Source: CAVQUE01 sp046290435
GTDB lineage: Bacteria > Actinomycetota > Acidimicrobiia > Acidimicrobiales > UBA8592
Direction of reading: 5' to 3'
Length of the DNA stretch: 64,000 nucleotides
Assembly: GCA_046290435.1 (NCBI GenBank)
Contig: JBKAGO010000035.1
Location: forward strand, 62,001 to 126,000
The translations under genes were made by a program, and so were the position numbers. Position 1 is the first letter of the stretch; each line of letters begins with the position of its first letter. Shown piece after piece: positions 1 to 7,951 of this stretch. The notes below the pieces were generated by a model that searched no databases, was not told the DNA's origin, and was given only the letters and a program-made list of their open reading frames with translations.

Positions 1-1252
1 CCTCGAGGCCGGCCTGCACCTGGGGCAGGTTGTAGACGTCCTGGTTGAAGACCCTCCCGAGCATGCCCAGCTCGGGTGCCTCGGTCCAGTCCTCGTCGTC
101 GGAGAGCCAATGGATCGGCGCCGCCGGAGGCCGCTCCCCTTCGAAGGGCGACAGGAACATGCACTCCATGATCGAGCGGGTGTGGTCGTTGCGGTAGGGC
201 CGGAACCGGTAGACGATCCGGTTGTAGGCACCCCACGGGTGAAAGTTGGGGAAGACCGTGTAGTAGATGCTCTCGGTCAGCTCGGCGTCACACAGCTCGT
301 CGGCCCGGTCGCCGATGGCCGGCCGGAGGCTGGCCCGGGCGGCCTCTGCAGCCATGTGTCGGGCCGTCTCGCCCGCCGGGACGATGGCCTTGGGCTCTTC
401 GTCGAGGTTGCGGTCGCTCATGGCGTCGAACATGTCCTGTTCGGTCGGCACCCAGTTGATGTGGGGGCTGGGGGTGCCGTTGGGCGTGATCGCCCGGCAG
501 AAGTTGCCGAAGACGTCGTACTGGGAAATGGCGTCGCCCATGCTCGGCAGCAGCTGCGGATGGGTCGCCACCACGTGGAACGCCTCCATGAAGGCCTCCT
601 GGGCGACCTTCCAGTTGCAGTCCATGACCTTGGCGACGTGGGCCTCTTTGTAGCGGTCCTCGAGCGGCCAGCGCTCGAAGTGCGTCGAGAGGTCGCCGAG
701 GTGCTCCTCGAGGGGAGCACAGTCGGGGTCGAGGTTGACGAAGACGAAGCCACCCCAGAAGCCGACCTTCACCTCGGGCAGGCTCCACTCCTCGGGGACC
801 AACCGTGGGAAGTCCCACTGGCAGGGCACCTGCTTGAGACCGCCGTCGAGCTCCCAGGCGAAGCCGTGGAAGGCGCAGCGCAGCTCGTGGGAGCGGCCCG
901 GCTTCTCCTTCAGCAGGCGGCCGCGGTGCGGACAGACGTTGTGGTAGGCCTTGATCTCGTCGTCGGCGGCGCGCACCACGAGGATCGAGTAGCCGACGAT
1001 GTCGTAGGTGATGTGGTCGCCGACGACGGGGATGTCCTCTTCGCGACACGCCATCTGCCACACCTTCGACCAGATCTTGTCCACCTCGGTGTTGTGGAAC
1101 TCGGCGGTGGTGTAGCGCTCGACGGGGACGTCGGCGGTGCTCGGGGGCATCGGCGAGAACCAGCGCAGGACCTCGGGGACCTCGTGGGTATCGGTGTCGA
1201 GCAGCTGTTGATAGGTCAGCGAGGGGGCCTGGGTGTAGTCGATCGTGCTCAT
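1..1252 (-). CDS. Rieske non-heme iron ring-hydroxylating oxygenase, alpha subunit (3' end cut by window edge)
   Basis: The reading frame starts at ATG 1252 and stays open to the window edge, giving at least 417 residues, so the last few residues are missing. The N-terminal Rieske [2Fe-2S] site is visible as C107-x-H109 and C126-x2-H129. The catalytic domain shows the mononuclear iron histidines H226-x4-H231 in the usual NWKxxxEAFxExFH context. The family uses electrons from a reductase/ferredoxin to hydroxylate or demethylate aromatic or other hydrophobic substrates. The substrate cannot be read from sequence and no reductase gene is in view. The start lies 1 nt after the stop of a small upstream ORF, so the two are probably co-translated under the palindrome at 1579-1600. 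Confidence 0.9.
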   Translation of the reverse strand, partial: MSTIDYTQAPSLTYQQLLDTDTHEVPEVLRWFSPMPPSTADVPVERYTTAEFHNTEVDKIWSKVWQMACREEDIPVVGDHITYDIVGYSILVVRAADDEIKAYHNVCPHRGRLLKEKPGRSHELRCAFHGFAWELDGGLKQVPCQWDFPRLVPEEWSLPEVKVGFWGGFVFVNLDPDCAPLEEHLGDLSTHFERWPLEDRYKEAHVAKVMDCNWKVAQEAFMEAFHVVATHPQLLPSMGDAISQYDVFGNFCRAITPNGTPSPHINWVPTEQDMFDAMSDRNLDEEPKAIVPAGETARHMAAEAARASLRPAIGDRADELCDAELTESIYYTVFPNFHPWGAYNRIVYRFRPYRNDHTRSIMECMFLSPFEGERPPAAPIHWLSDDEDWTEAPELGMLGRVFNQDVYNLPQVQAGLE

Positions 1253-1253
1253 G

Positions 1254-1496
1254 TCAGGCCCCCACCGTCTCGGTGCCGGTTGCTCGGAACCGTGGCAACA
1301 CGGCCATACGTGGCGGCAGTTGCGGGCCGGCGAGCCAGCTGCACAGATGGGGATCCGCATGGCGGAGGTCGCCCGAGATCCACTCTCCGTCGGGCGTGAA
1401 CAGGCCGCGGGTGCCGTCGAGGGCGGTGACATCGACGTTGCCGCCGTCGGTCACCTCGTACATCGCACGGCTGAGTGCGTGTTGGCGTCGTCGCAT
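1254..1496 (-). CDS. Small hypothetical protein preceding the Rieske oxygenase
   Basis: An 80-residue ORF begins with ATG 1496, preceded 6-12 nt upstream by a G-rich Shine-Dalgarno stretch (AGGGGGG). It ends immediately before the Rieske start, so coupling is likely. I recognise no family. The protein has one Cys, no membrane segment and no signal peptide. It may be a small accessory protein of the oxygenase operon; that is inferred only from position. The tight spacing, ribosome site and lack of another candidate on this strand support it as a real gene. Confidence 0.55.
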   Translation of the reverse strand: MRRRQHALSRAMYEVTDGGNVDVTALDGTRGLFTPDGEWISGDLRHADPHLCSWLAGPQLPPRMAVLPRFRATGTETVGA

Positions 1497-1578
1497 CGAA
1501 TCCCCCCTGGTGTGGTGAAAGGTCGTTCACCGCACGTTCGCGCTGTCGAGGGGCTGCGGGCAGGGACCAAGGTCCCGA

Positions 1579-1600
1579 GAATTGACCGGCCGGTCAATTC
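1579..1600. promoter_or_regulatory. 22-bp perfect palindrome, TetR-type operator candidate
   Basis: The core TTGACCGGCCGGTCAA is extended by AAT/ATT and G/C to 22 bp of perfect dyad symmetry. It lies about 83-104 bp upstream of the small ORF/Rieske operon and 50 bp from the end of ppa. Length and symmetry fit a TetR-family homodimer site; no regulator gene is in the window. A second perfect inverted repeat, GGGACC-AA-GGTCCC, sits at 1563-1576 just downstream on the minus strand. Confidence 0.5.
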
Positions 1601-1643
1601 CGATGCAGCGGCGCTGGTCCGACCACGGGCCGGACCGGAGATC

Positions 1644-2135
1644 TCAGGGCTGGTAGCGCTCGCGGGCCGCGTCGATCTCGGCCCAGGCGGCCTCGCGATC
1701 GTGCCACTCCTCGACGATCGCGGTCTTCGAGGGCTCGAGATCCTTGTAGATCGAGAAGAAGTGCAGGATCTCGCTTCTCAGGTACTCGGCCACGTCGGAG
1801 ATGTCGCGCACCGCCTCCCAGCGTGGATCGCCCTCGGGGACCGCGAGCACCTTGGCATCGGGCCCGGCTTCGTCGGTCATCCAGAACACGCCCACCGGGC
1901 GGCCCCAGATCCGGCAACCGGGGAAGGTCGGCTCCTCGAGCATCACCAGGATGTCGAGCGGATCGCCGTCTTCGCCGAGGGTGTGCTCGACGAAGCCGTA
2001 GTCGGTCGGGTACTGCGTCGCCGTGAAGAGGTGCCGGTCCAGCCAGACGAGGCCGCTGTCGTGATCCATCTCGTATTTGTTGCGTGATCCCTTGGGGATC
2101 TCCACCACGATCTCGACTGGTTCGCGTTCGTCCAT
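1644..2135 (-). CDS. ppa: Inorganic pyrophosphatase, family I
   Basis: This 163-residue soluble cytoplasmic enzyme hydrolyses pyrophosphate to two phosphates and so pulls biosynthetic reactions forward. The family I signature is complete: EIPKGSRNKYE near residues 12-22, DYGF at 45-48 and the metal-binding D56-x-D58-x2-D61. Length matches the prokaryotic hexameric type. A GAGGAG ribosome site lies about 9 nt upstream of ATG 2135. It is a separate unit from sufB, which ends in a strong hairpin 140 bp upstream. Confidence 0.97.
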   Translation of the reverse strand: MDEREPVEIVVEIPKGSRNKYEMDHDSGLVWLDRHLFTATQYPTDYGFVEHTLGEDGDPLDILVMLEEPTFPGCRIWGRPVGVFWMTDEAGPDAKVLAVPEGDPRWEAVRDISDVAEYLRSEILHFFSIYKDLEPSKTAIVEEWHDREAAWAEIDAARERYQP

Positions 2136-2277
2136 GTTCGTGCTCTCCTCGGTGTACCAGGGCGCCGTCGACCGCGCGCCCCACCGGTTCGCACGCTATC
2201 GGCACGCCTTCGGACAACGAATGGGCCGAAAGCCCGGTCGACCGGCAACGCTCCAGCGGTCATTGCCGGGCGCGAAA

Positions 2278-2312
2278 GACCGCCGTCACCGGGTGGGGCG
2301 GTGACGGCGGTC
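2278..2312 (-). terminator. Hairpin terminator after sufB
   Basis: A perfect 13-bp GC-rich stem (GACCGCCGTCACC and its complement) encloses a 9-nt loop. On the minus strand it is followed by TTTCG. It lies 37 bp past the sufB stop and upstream of ppa, so it probably ends the sufB transcript. The U-tract is short. Confidence 0.6.
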
Positions 2313-2348
2313 GATCACGGATCCCGAAGGATCAGGAGTCCGGTGGGA

Positions 2349-3752
2349 TCAGCCCACCGAACCTTCCATCTGCAACTCGATGAGCCGGGACCACTCGACG
2401 GCGTACTCCATGGGCAGGGTCCGGGTGACCGGCTCGATGAACCCGTTGACGATCATGCCCATGGCCTGTTCCTCGGTGAGACCCCGTGAGGTCAGGTAGA
2501 ACAGCTGCTCGTCGGCCACCTTCGACACGGTGGCCTCGTGGCCGATGACGGCGTCCTGGCTGCCCATCTCCATGTAGGGATAGGTGTCGCTGATGGAGTC
2601 CTCGTCGAGGATCAGGGCATCGCACTGGACATGGCTCTTGCAGCCGTGCGCACCTTCTTCGACACGCACAAGACCCCGGTAGGACGATCGCCCACCGTCC
2701 TTGGAGATCGACTTGGAGACGATCTTGGAGGTGGTCTCGGGTGCCGCGTGGGTCATCTTGGCCCCGGTGTCCTGGTGCTGGCCGGCACCGGCGTAGGCGA
2801 CCGAGAGGACCTCGCCCGAAGCCTTCGGGCCGACCATGACCACGGCCGGGTACTTCATCGTGAGGCGGCTGCCGATGTTGCCGTCGATCCACTCCATGTG
2901 GCCCTCGGCCTCGACCCGGGCCCGCTTGGTGACCAGGTTGAACACGTTCGACGACCAGTTCTGGATGGTCGTGTAGGTGACCCGGGCGCTGGGCTTCACG
3001 ACGATCTCGACCACCGCGGAGTGCAGGGAGTCGGTGCTGTACACCGGCGCCGAGCAACCTTCGATGTAGTGCACCTTGGAGCCCTCGTCGGCGATGATGA
3101 GGGTCCGCTCGAACTGGCCCATGTTCTCGGCGTTGATCCGGAAGTAGGCCTGCAGCGGCATCTCGACCTCGACGCCGGGCGGCACGTAGATGAACGAGCC
3201 ACCCGACCACACCGCAGAGTTCAACGCGGAGAACTTGTTGTCGTTGGGCGGGATGATCTTGCCGAAGTAGGCCTTGACGATCTCGGGGTGCTCACGCAGC
3301 GCCGTGTCCATGTCGCAGAAGATGACACCCTGGGCCTCGAGGTCCTCACGGTTCTTGTGGTAGACGACCTCGGACTCGTACTGGGCGGTGACGCCGGCGA
3401 GATACTTGCGCTCGGCCTCGGGGATACCGAGCTTCTCGTAGGTGTTCTTGATGCTCTCGGGCACGTCGTCCCAGTCGTCGGTGACCGACTCCGACGGCTT
3501 GATGTAGTAGAAGATGTCGTCGAAGAAGATCTCGGACATGTCGCCGCCCCAGTTGGGCATGGGGCGCTTGTCGAAGTGCCGCAGCGACTTCATGCGGAAG
3601 TCGCGCATCCAGTCGGGCTCGCCCTTCATCCACGACATCTCGTTGACGAGGTCGCTGCCGAGGCCCTTCTTGGGCTTGAAGACGTAGTCCTCTTCGTCGC
3701 TCCAGCCCAGGGCGTACTTGCTCAGATCGAGTCCGATATCGGTTGCTGCCAT
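2349..3752 (-). CDS. sufB: Fe-S cluster assembly scaffold protein SufB
   Basis: SufB is the scaffold of the SufBCD complex, on which Fe-S clusters are built from SufSE-delivered sulfur. The 467-residue product has the full family body, from the N-terminal YxxGWSDEEDYVF-like region to the C-terminal core with the conserved HGCKSHxQCDALI segment and the GFIEP tail. ATG 3752 is chosen because an AGGAG site lies 8 nt upstream and it gives the normal N-terminus; an upstream in-frame extension to 3860 has no family similarity. Unusually, no sufC, sufD, sufS or sufR gene is adjacent: a terminator and ppa follow, and a divergent signalling gene lies upstream. Confidence 0.96.
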   Translation of the reverse strand: MAATDIGLDLSKYALGWSDEEDYVFKPKKGLGSDLVNEMSWMKGEPDWMRDFRMKSLRHFDKRPMPNWGGDMSEIFFDDIFYYIKPSESVTDDWDDVPESIKNTYEKLGIPEAERKYLAGVTAQYESEVVYHKNREDLEAQGVIFCDMDTALREHPEIVKAYFGKIIPPNDNKFSALNSAVWSGGSFIYVPPGVEVEMPLQAYFRINAENMGQFERTLIIADEGSKVHYIEGCSAPVYSTDSLHSAVVEIVVKPSARVTYTTIQNWSSNVFNLVTKRARVEAEGHMEWIDGNIGSRLTMKYPAVVMVGPKASGEVLSVAYAGAGQHQDTGAKMTHAAPETTSKIVSKSISKDGGRSSYRGLVRVEEGAHGCKSHVQCDALILDEDSISDTYPYMEMGSQDAVIGHEATVSKVADEQLFYLTSRGLTEEQAMGMIVNGFIEPVTRTLPMEYAVEWSRLIELQMEGSVG

Positions 3753-3842
3753 GACGGCGCTCCTGTGATTGGGGGGTGACGGACGGGCATGGAACCGGCG
3801 TGATCGCCTCCGTGGCGACCACGCCGAATTAACACTACGCCG

Positions 3843-3871
3843 ATAGTAACAAATCTCCACGCGCGGTTCCA
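3843..3871 (-). promoter_or_regulatory. Putative sufB promoter
   Basis: On the minus strand TGGAAC (3871-3866) and TACTAT (3848-3843) are separated by 17 bp, a plausible sigma-70-type promoter. It would give a 5' leader of about 85 nt. The AT-rich patch around the -10 box is unusual for this GC-rich region and has imperfect dyad symmetry that could hold a regulator site. Confidence 0.35.
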
Positions 3872-4000
3872 GTCATCGGGTGCGGACTGCTTCGGCCGGC
3901 ACCTCACCGACGGTGTCCGAACCGGCACGGTCGGTCCGATCGGTCCGAGATGTCGCAGGTCAGGCGGCCCGGAAGGCCCCGCCGCGGCCGGCGCCGGCAC

Positions 4001-4006
4001 TAGGGT
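4001..4006 (+). promoter_or_regulatory. Putative -10 box (TAGGGT) of the GGDEF-EAL gene
   Basis: TAGGGT lies 7 nt before an ATG at 4014 that opens a five-codon ORF (MWSRG, 4014-4031). That ORF ends 10 nt before the main start at 4042, which has its own GGATGAGGG ribosome site. The box matches the TANNNT pattern seen before many starts here; no clear -35 element. Confidence 0.35.
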
Positions 4007-4041
4007 TGGCGCCATGTGGAGTCGGGGATGAGGGTGCGACC

Positions 4042-6825
4042 ATGAGCACCTTCGGCACACCTCCGATGCGGGTGGTGACCGATACGGCCACGACGATCAC
4101 CGGCATCGATGGAGCCCTCGCATCGATCATCGGGGTCGATGCGACCGAGCTCGAGGGCTCACCGCTCAGCAGGATCATCGCGCCCGAGGGCGTCGAGCGC
4201 CTGGGCGCCGACCTGGTCGAGATCGTCGACGGAACCCGCACCGTCGCCACCGCCCCGCGGCGACTCCGAACCGCCGACGGCCACGTCATCGATGCCGTGA
4301 TATCGGTCCAACGACGCGAGACCGACGGCCATCTGGCCGGTTTCGACCTCGCCATCCTCCTCGGCGACGATCAGACCGACCTCAGCCCCACGCTGCCCGA
4401 ACACCTCCGTAGGCTCGCAACGCCCGCAGCGCTCGTCGACGGCGAAGGCCAGATCATCGACACCAACCTCGGCTGGGGAAGCCTCTTCGGCCTCCCGGCC
4501 GCGATCGCCCCCGGCGGGGACCTCTTCGCCCTTCTGCAGCCCGAAGGCCGCGAGGCCCTGCAGTCGACACTCGCCGACCTGCGACGCACCGGCGAGGCGG
4601 GCCGCACCCTCGAGGTGCGCGCCCGCTCCGATCACGGTGACTTCTGGGCCCGGCTCGCCATCGCCCGCCTCGGGGGAAGCGGTGACCACACCACCGTGAC
4701 CGCCGAGGACGTGTCGCGCCAGCACATCGAGAACCGCATCCTGTTGACCAACGAGGCCCTCTTCCGGTCCCTCGCCGAGGCCTCGCCGGTTGCCATCGCC
4801 CGTACCACCACCGAGCGCCGCATCACCTATGCCAACCCTGCGTGGAACCGGCTCGTCAGCGCATCGCCCACCGCCGCCGACCAGGCCGGCCACCCCCGGG
4901 GCGACGAGGCGCCGCCCAGCCTCGACGACGTCCTCGCTCCAGGCGACACCGATGTCGCCACCGAGATCGACGTGCGGGTCGCCACCCGCTCCAGCGACCC
5001 CGTCCGCATCCGCCTGCACCCGGCGACCTGGGTCAACCTTCGGCTGTCGCCGGTGCTCGACGACGAGATCGGCGTGGTCGGCCACGTCGCCACCCTCGAA
5101 GACATCAGCGCCCTCGTCGCCGACATGGACCCGGAACGGGCACTCGATCTCGCAGCCGCGGGCGACCTCATCGGCATCGCCGACCTCGACACCGGCACGG
5201 TCCGCTACCTCAACGACCCCGCCCGCGTCCTCTTCGCCGGCAACGAAGACGCCCCCCTCGAGTTGGCCATCGCCGACCTCTACACCGCTGACGCGCTCGA
5301 CAAGTACCGCACCGCCATCGAGGCGACGCTACGGGCCGGCGAGACCTGGTCGGGCGAGCTCACCATGCGCCGCCACGACGGAGCCGAGGTACGGGTCTTG
5401 CAGACCATCGCGGCCGAGCTCGGCGACGACGACTCCCCCCGACGCCTGTCGGTCATGGGCCGCATCGTCTCCGACGGCGACACCACGATCGAAGAGCTCG
5501 TGCACCGGGCAACCCACGATCACCTCACAGGGCTCCCGAACCGGGGACTGCTGCTCGACCGGCTCGAGTTGGCCCTGGCCCGAGCACGACGCGAGAGCAC
5601 ACCGGTCGCGCTGCTCTTCATCGACCTCGATCGCTTCAAGGACGTCAACGACACCCACGGCCACGACGCCGGCGACGCCGTGCTCGTCGAGGTCGCCGAC
5701 CGCATGTCAGGGGTGCTGCGGCCCTCCGACACCGTCGCCCGTCTGGGCGGCGACGAGTTCGTCGTGCTGTGCGAGGACCTCGCCGGTGATCTCGACGCCG
5801 CGACCATCGCCGAGCGGCTGCTCGGCGCCATCGAGACGGCCGCCGTCACCGTCGACGACACCGAGGTCACCGTGTCGGCCAGCATCGGGATCGCCGTCGC
5901 CAACGGCGGAGCAAACGCACCGGACGGACCGGCGCTCCTGCAGCGGTCCGACGTCGCCATGTACCGCGCCAAGAAGGCCGGGCGATCACGCATCGAGATC
6001 TTCGACGAGGTCATGCGCGATCGCCGCCAACGCCGCGTCGAGCTCGTCGAACAGCTCGAGACCGCCATCGACGACGAGACCCTCGACGTCTGGTATCAGC
6101 CGATCGTCGACCTGCGGTCCGGCAGGATTGCCGCCGTCGAGGCCCTGGTGCGGTGGCTGCATCCCACCCAGGGCCTCATCGGGCCCGACGAGTTCCTGCC
6201 GCTCGCCGTCCAGACCCGCCTCGATGTCGCGTTGGACTACCAGGTCATGCGCCGGGCCCTCCAGGACGCCACGCGTTGGGCGGGCGACAGCGGCAACCCG
6301 CCGCCGCCGGTGCACGTCAACGTGTTCGCCCGGACCCTGTCGACCGACGCGCTCGCCGCCGACATCACCGACTCCTGCCGAGCCGCCGAGCGCAGCCCCG
6401 GCGACCTCATCGTCGAGATCGCCGAAGGCCTCCTGGCTCGAAACGGCGAAACGGTCGCCGACCGTGTCGGCGAACTCGCAGCTGTCGGCGTGCGCTGCGC
6501 CATCGACGATGTCGGCAGCGAGGCCACGGCGCTGCGGCACCTGGCCTCGGCCGGCTTCGCATTCATCAAGGTCGACGCAGCCACGCTGCGCGACATCGTC
6601 GTCCCCGCCGACCAGCCGACCACGTTGCTCGGCGCCACCGTGGCCTTCGGACGCAGCCTGGGCCTGCGGGTCGTGGTGACCGGCGTCGAGACCCCTGCGA
6701 TGGTCGCCGAAGCCATCGGGCTCGGCGCCGATCTGGCCCAGGGCCGTGGTCTGGCCGACGCCGCGAGCGCCGAGGCGATCGCCGAACTGCTCCCGCTGCG
6801 CCACCGCCTCGTTCCGCCGCGCTGA
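4042..6825 (+). CDS. PAS-PAS-GGDEF-EAL cyclic-di-GMP signalling protein
   Basis: This 927-residue protein has several PAS-like sensor repeats (about 10-480), then a diguanylate cyclase domain and a C-terminal EAL domain. The GGDEF signature is intact at 569-573, and the inhibitory I-site RxxD (R560, D563) is present five residues before it, so c-di-GMP synthesis with product feedback is likely. The EAL domain starts with EAL at 700-702 and keeps the VN, EIxE, DD, IKxD and QG motifs. However, the usual AEGVET motif reads VTGVET (T880 for Glu) and DDFG reads DDVG, so phosphodiesterase activity is doubtful. No transmembrane segment is seen, so sensing should be cytoplasmic. ATG 4042 is chosen for its ribosome site; the frame is open to 3880 but without similarity. 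Confidence 0.93.
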   Translation: MSTFGTPPMRVVTDTATTITGIDGALASIIGVDATELEGSPLSRIIAPEGVERLGADLVEIVDGTRTVATAPRRLRTADGHVIDAVISVQRRETDGHLAGFDLAILLGDDQTDLSPTLPEHLRRLATPAALVDGEGQIIDTNLGWGSLFGLPAAIAPGGDLFALLQPEGREALQSTLADLRRTGEAGRTLEVRARSDHGDFWARLAIARLGGSGDHTTVTAEDVSRQHIENRILLTNEALFRSLAEASPVAIARTTTERRITYANPAWNRLVSASPTAADQAGHPRGDEAPPSLDDVLAPGDTDVATEIDVRVATRSSDPVRIRLHPATWVNLRLSPVLDDEIGVVGHVATLEDISALVADMDPERALDLAAAGDLIGIADLDTGTVRYLNDPARVLFAGNEDAPLELAIADLYTADALDKYRTAIEATLRAGETWSGELTMRRHDGAEVRVLQTIAAELGDDDSPRRLSVMGRIVSDGDTTIEELVHRATHDHLTGLPNRGLLLDRLELALARARRESTPVALLFIDLDRFKDVNDTHGHDAGDAVLVEVADRMSGVLRPSDTVARLGGDEFVVLCEDLAGDLDAATIAERLLGAIETAAVTVDDTEVTVSASIGIAVANGGANAPDGPALLQRSDVAMYRAKKAGRSRIEIFDEVMRDRRQRRVELVEQLETAIDDETLDVWYQPIVDLRSGRIAAVEALVRWLHPTQGLIGPDEFLPLAVQTRLDVALDYQVMRRALQDATRWAGDSGNPPPPVHVNVFARTLSTDALAADITDSCRAAERSPGDLIVEIAEGLLARNGETVADRVGELAAVGVRCAIDDVGSEATALRHLASAGFAFIKVDAATLRDIVVPADQPTTLLGATVAFGRSLGLRVVVTGVETPAMVAEAIGLGADLAQGRGLADAASAEAIAELLPLRHRLVPPR

Positions 6826-6853
6826 ACACGCTGACGCTCCGGCGGGCCGACTC

Positions 6854-7372
6854 TCAGTCGATGCGGCGCAGGTTGGCCCGGTAGTGAGCGGCGCGCGCGA
6901 CATAGGACTGCATGCCGGCCTCGATGTCGGCGCGGTCGGCGGCGCCCTCGCGGATCTTGGCAGGTACACCGAGGGCCATCGCACCCGGCGGCACGATGGT
7001 GCCGCCCGTGACGACGGCATTCGCGCCGACCAGCGCCCACGAGCCCACCTCGGCGTCGTGCAGGACGACCGACGCCGTACCCACCAACGCGCCGTCGGCG
7101 ATGCGGCAGCCCTCCAGATGCGCGAGGTGTCCGATGGTGCACTCGTCGCCCACGATGGTCGGGAACCGGGCGGTGGTGTGCAGGATCGCTCCGTCCTGGA
7201 TGGATGTACGACGACCGACACGGATTTCGCCGTCATCGCCTCGCAGCACCGCACCCGGCCACACCGAGGACTCGGCGCCGACGTGGACGTCGCCGATGAT
7301 GGTCGCTTCGGGGTGGATGTAGGCGTCGGGATGGATGACCGGAACGAGGTCACCGAGCGCGTAGATGGCCAT
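6854..7372 (-). CDS. Gamma-carbonic anhydrase-like left-handed beta-helix protein
   Basis: The 172-residue protein is built of hexapeptide repeats typical of the trimeric left-handed beta-helix family. Carbonic anhydrase-type residues are present: R44 and D46 in the LRGDD loop, Q59, H65 and H82. The third zinc histidine is uncertain: where many homologues have LHGC this protein has LEGC, and a His occurs at 85 instead. It may therefore be a metal-binding CamH/PaaY/YrdA-like protein without proven anhydrase activity. It lies 6 bp after the flavin reductase gene and is presumably last in that operon. Confidence 0.85.
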   Translation of the reverse strand: MAIYALGDLVPVIHPDAYIHPEATIIGDVHVGAESSVWPGAVLRGDDGEIRVGRRTSIQDGAILHTTARFPTIVGDECTIGHLAHLEGCRIADGALVGTASVVLHDAEVGSWALVGANAVVTGGTIVPPGAMALGVPAKIREGAADRADIEAGMQSYVARAAHYRANLRRID

Positions 7373-7378
7373 GGACGA

Positions 7379-7894
7379 TCAGTCCTCGGCCATCTCGGCG
7401 AAGGTGCCGTAACCGCCGCGGTAGAACACCAACGGCGCAGCATCGCCGTCCTCGCATTCCATGGCGACGACCTCGCCGATGACGATGTAGTGGTCGCCGG
7501 CCTCGTGCACGGCCCCGATACGACAGTCGATCCAACCGATGCAGCCCTCGATGAGCGGTGAGCCGGTCGGGCCCGGCCGCCAGTCCACAGCGGCGAAGGG
7601 GTCGGTGTCCTTCACGAAGAACGAACCGACCAGGTCCTCCTGGTGGGCCCCGCAGATGTTGACGCTGAACGATCCGGAGCGTTCGATACGCGGCCAGGTA
7701 CTCGAGCCGGTGCCGGGCATGAACTGCACCAGCGGAGGATCGAGCGAAACCGATCCGAAGGAACCGATGACCATGGCGACGGGGCCGTCGTCGATGCCGG
7801 CCACCACGGTGACGCCGGTGGGGTAGTTGCCGAGAACGCGGCGAAAGGTCGCGCTGTCGATGGAGGGTGTCTCGTCAGTCACGGGCTGCACCAT
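7379..7894 (-). CDS. Flavin reductase-like domain protein
   Basis: The 171-residue product is a flavin reductase-like (HpaC/ActVB type) split-barrel protein. The N-terminal FRRVLGNYPTGVTVV segment, the SFGSVSLDPPLV flavin-binding stretch, the SVNI strand and the C-terminal GGYGTF end are characteristic. Such proteins supply reduced FMN/FAD to two-component monooxygenases. Candidate partners such as the luciferase-like protein at 19.3 kb are not adjacent. It sits between an MBL-fold hydrolase (57 bp upstream) and the gamma-carbonic anhydrase-like gene. Confidence 0.88.
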   Translation of the reverse strand: MVQPVTDETPSIDSATFRRVLGNYPTGVTVVAGIDDGPVAMVIGSFGSVSLDPPLVQFMPGTGSSTWPRIERSGSFSVNICGAHQEDLVGSFFVKDTDPFAAVDWRPGPTGSPLIEGCIGWIDCRIGAVHEAGDHYIVIGEVVAMECEDGDAAPLVFYRGGYGTFAEMAED

Positions 7895-7951
7895 AGGGGC
7901 CGCGGCTGCGGCGCGCAGCAGTCGGCCCCCGACGGCGACGCGAGTGCGACC

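Noticed and set aside
2538..3779. A 413-codon plus-strand ORF opposite sufB
   Set aside because: It is the mirror of a conserved SufB frame; long antisense frames are expected in such GC-rich DNA and its protein is low-complexity Asp/Val/Gly/Arg.
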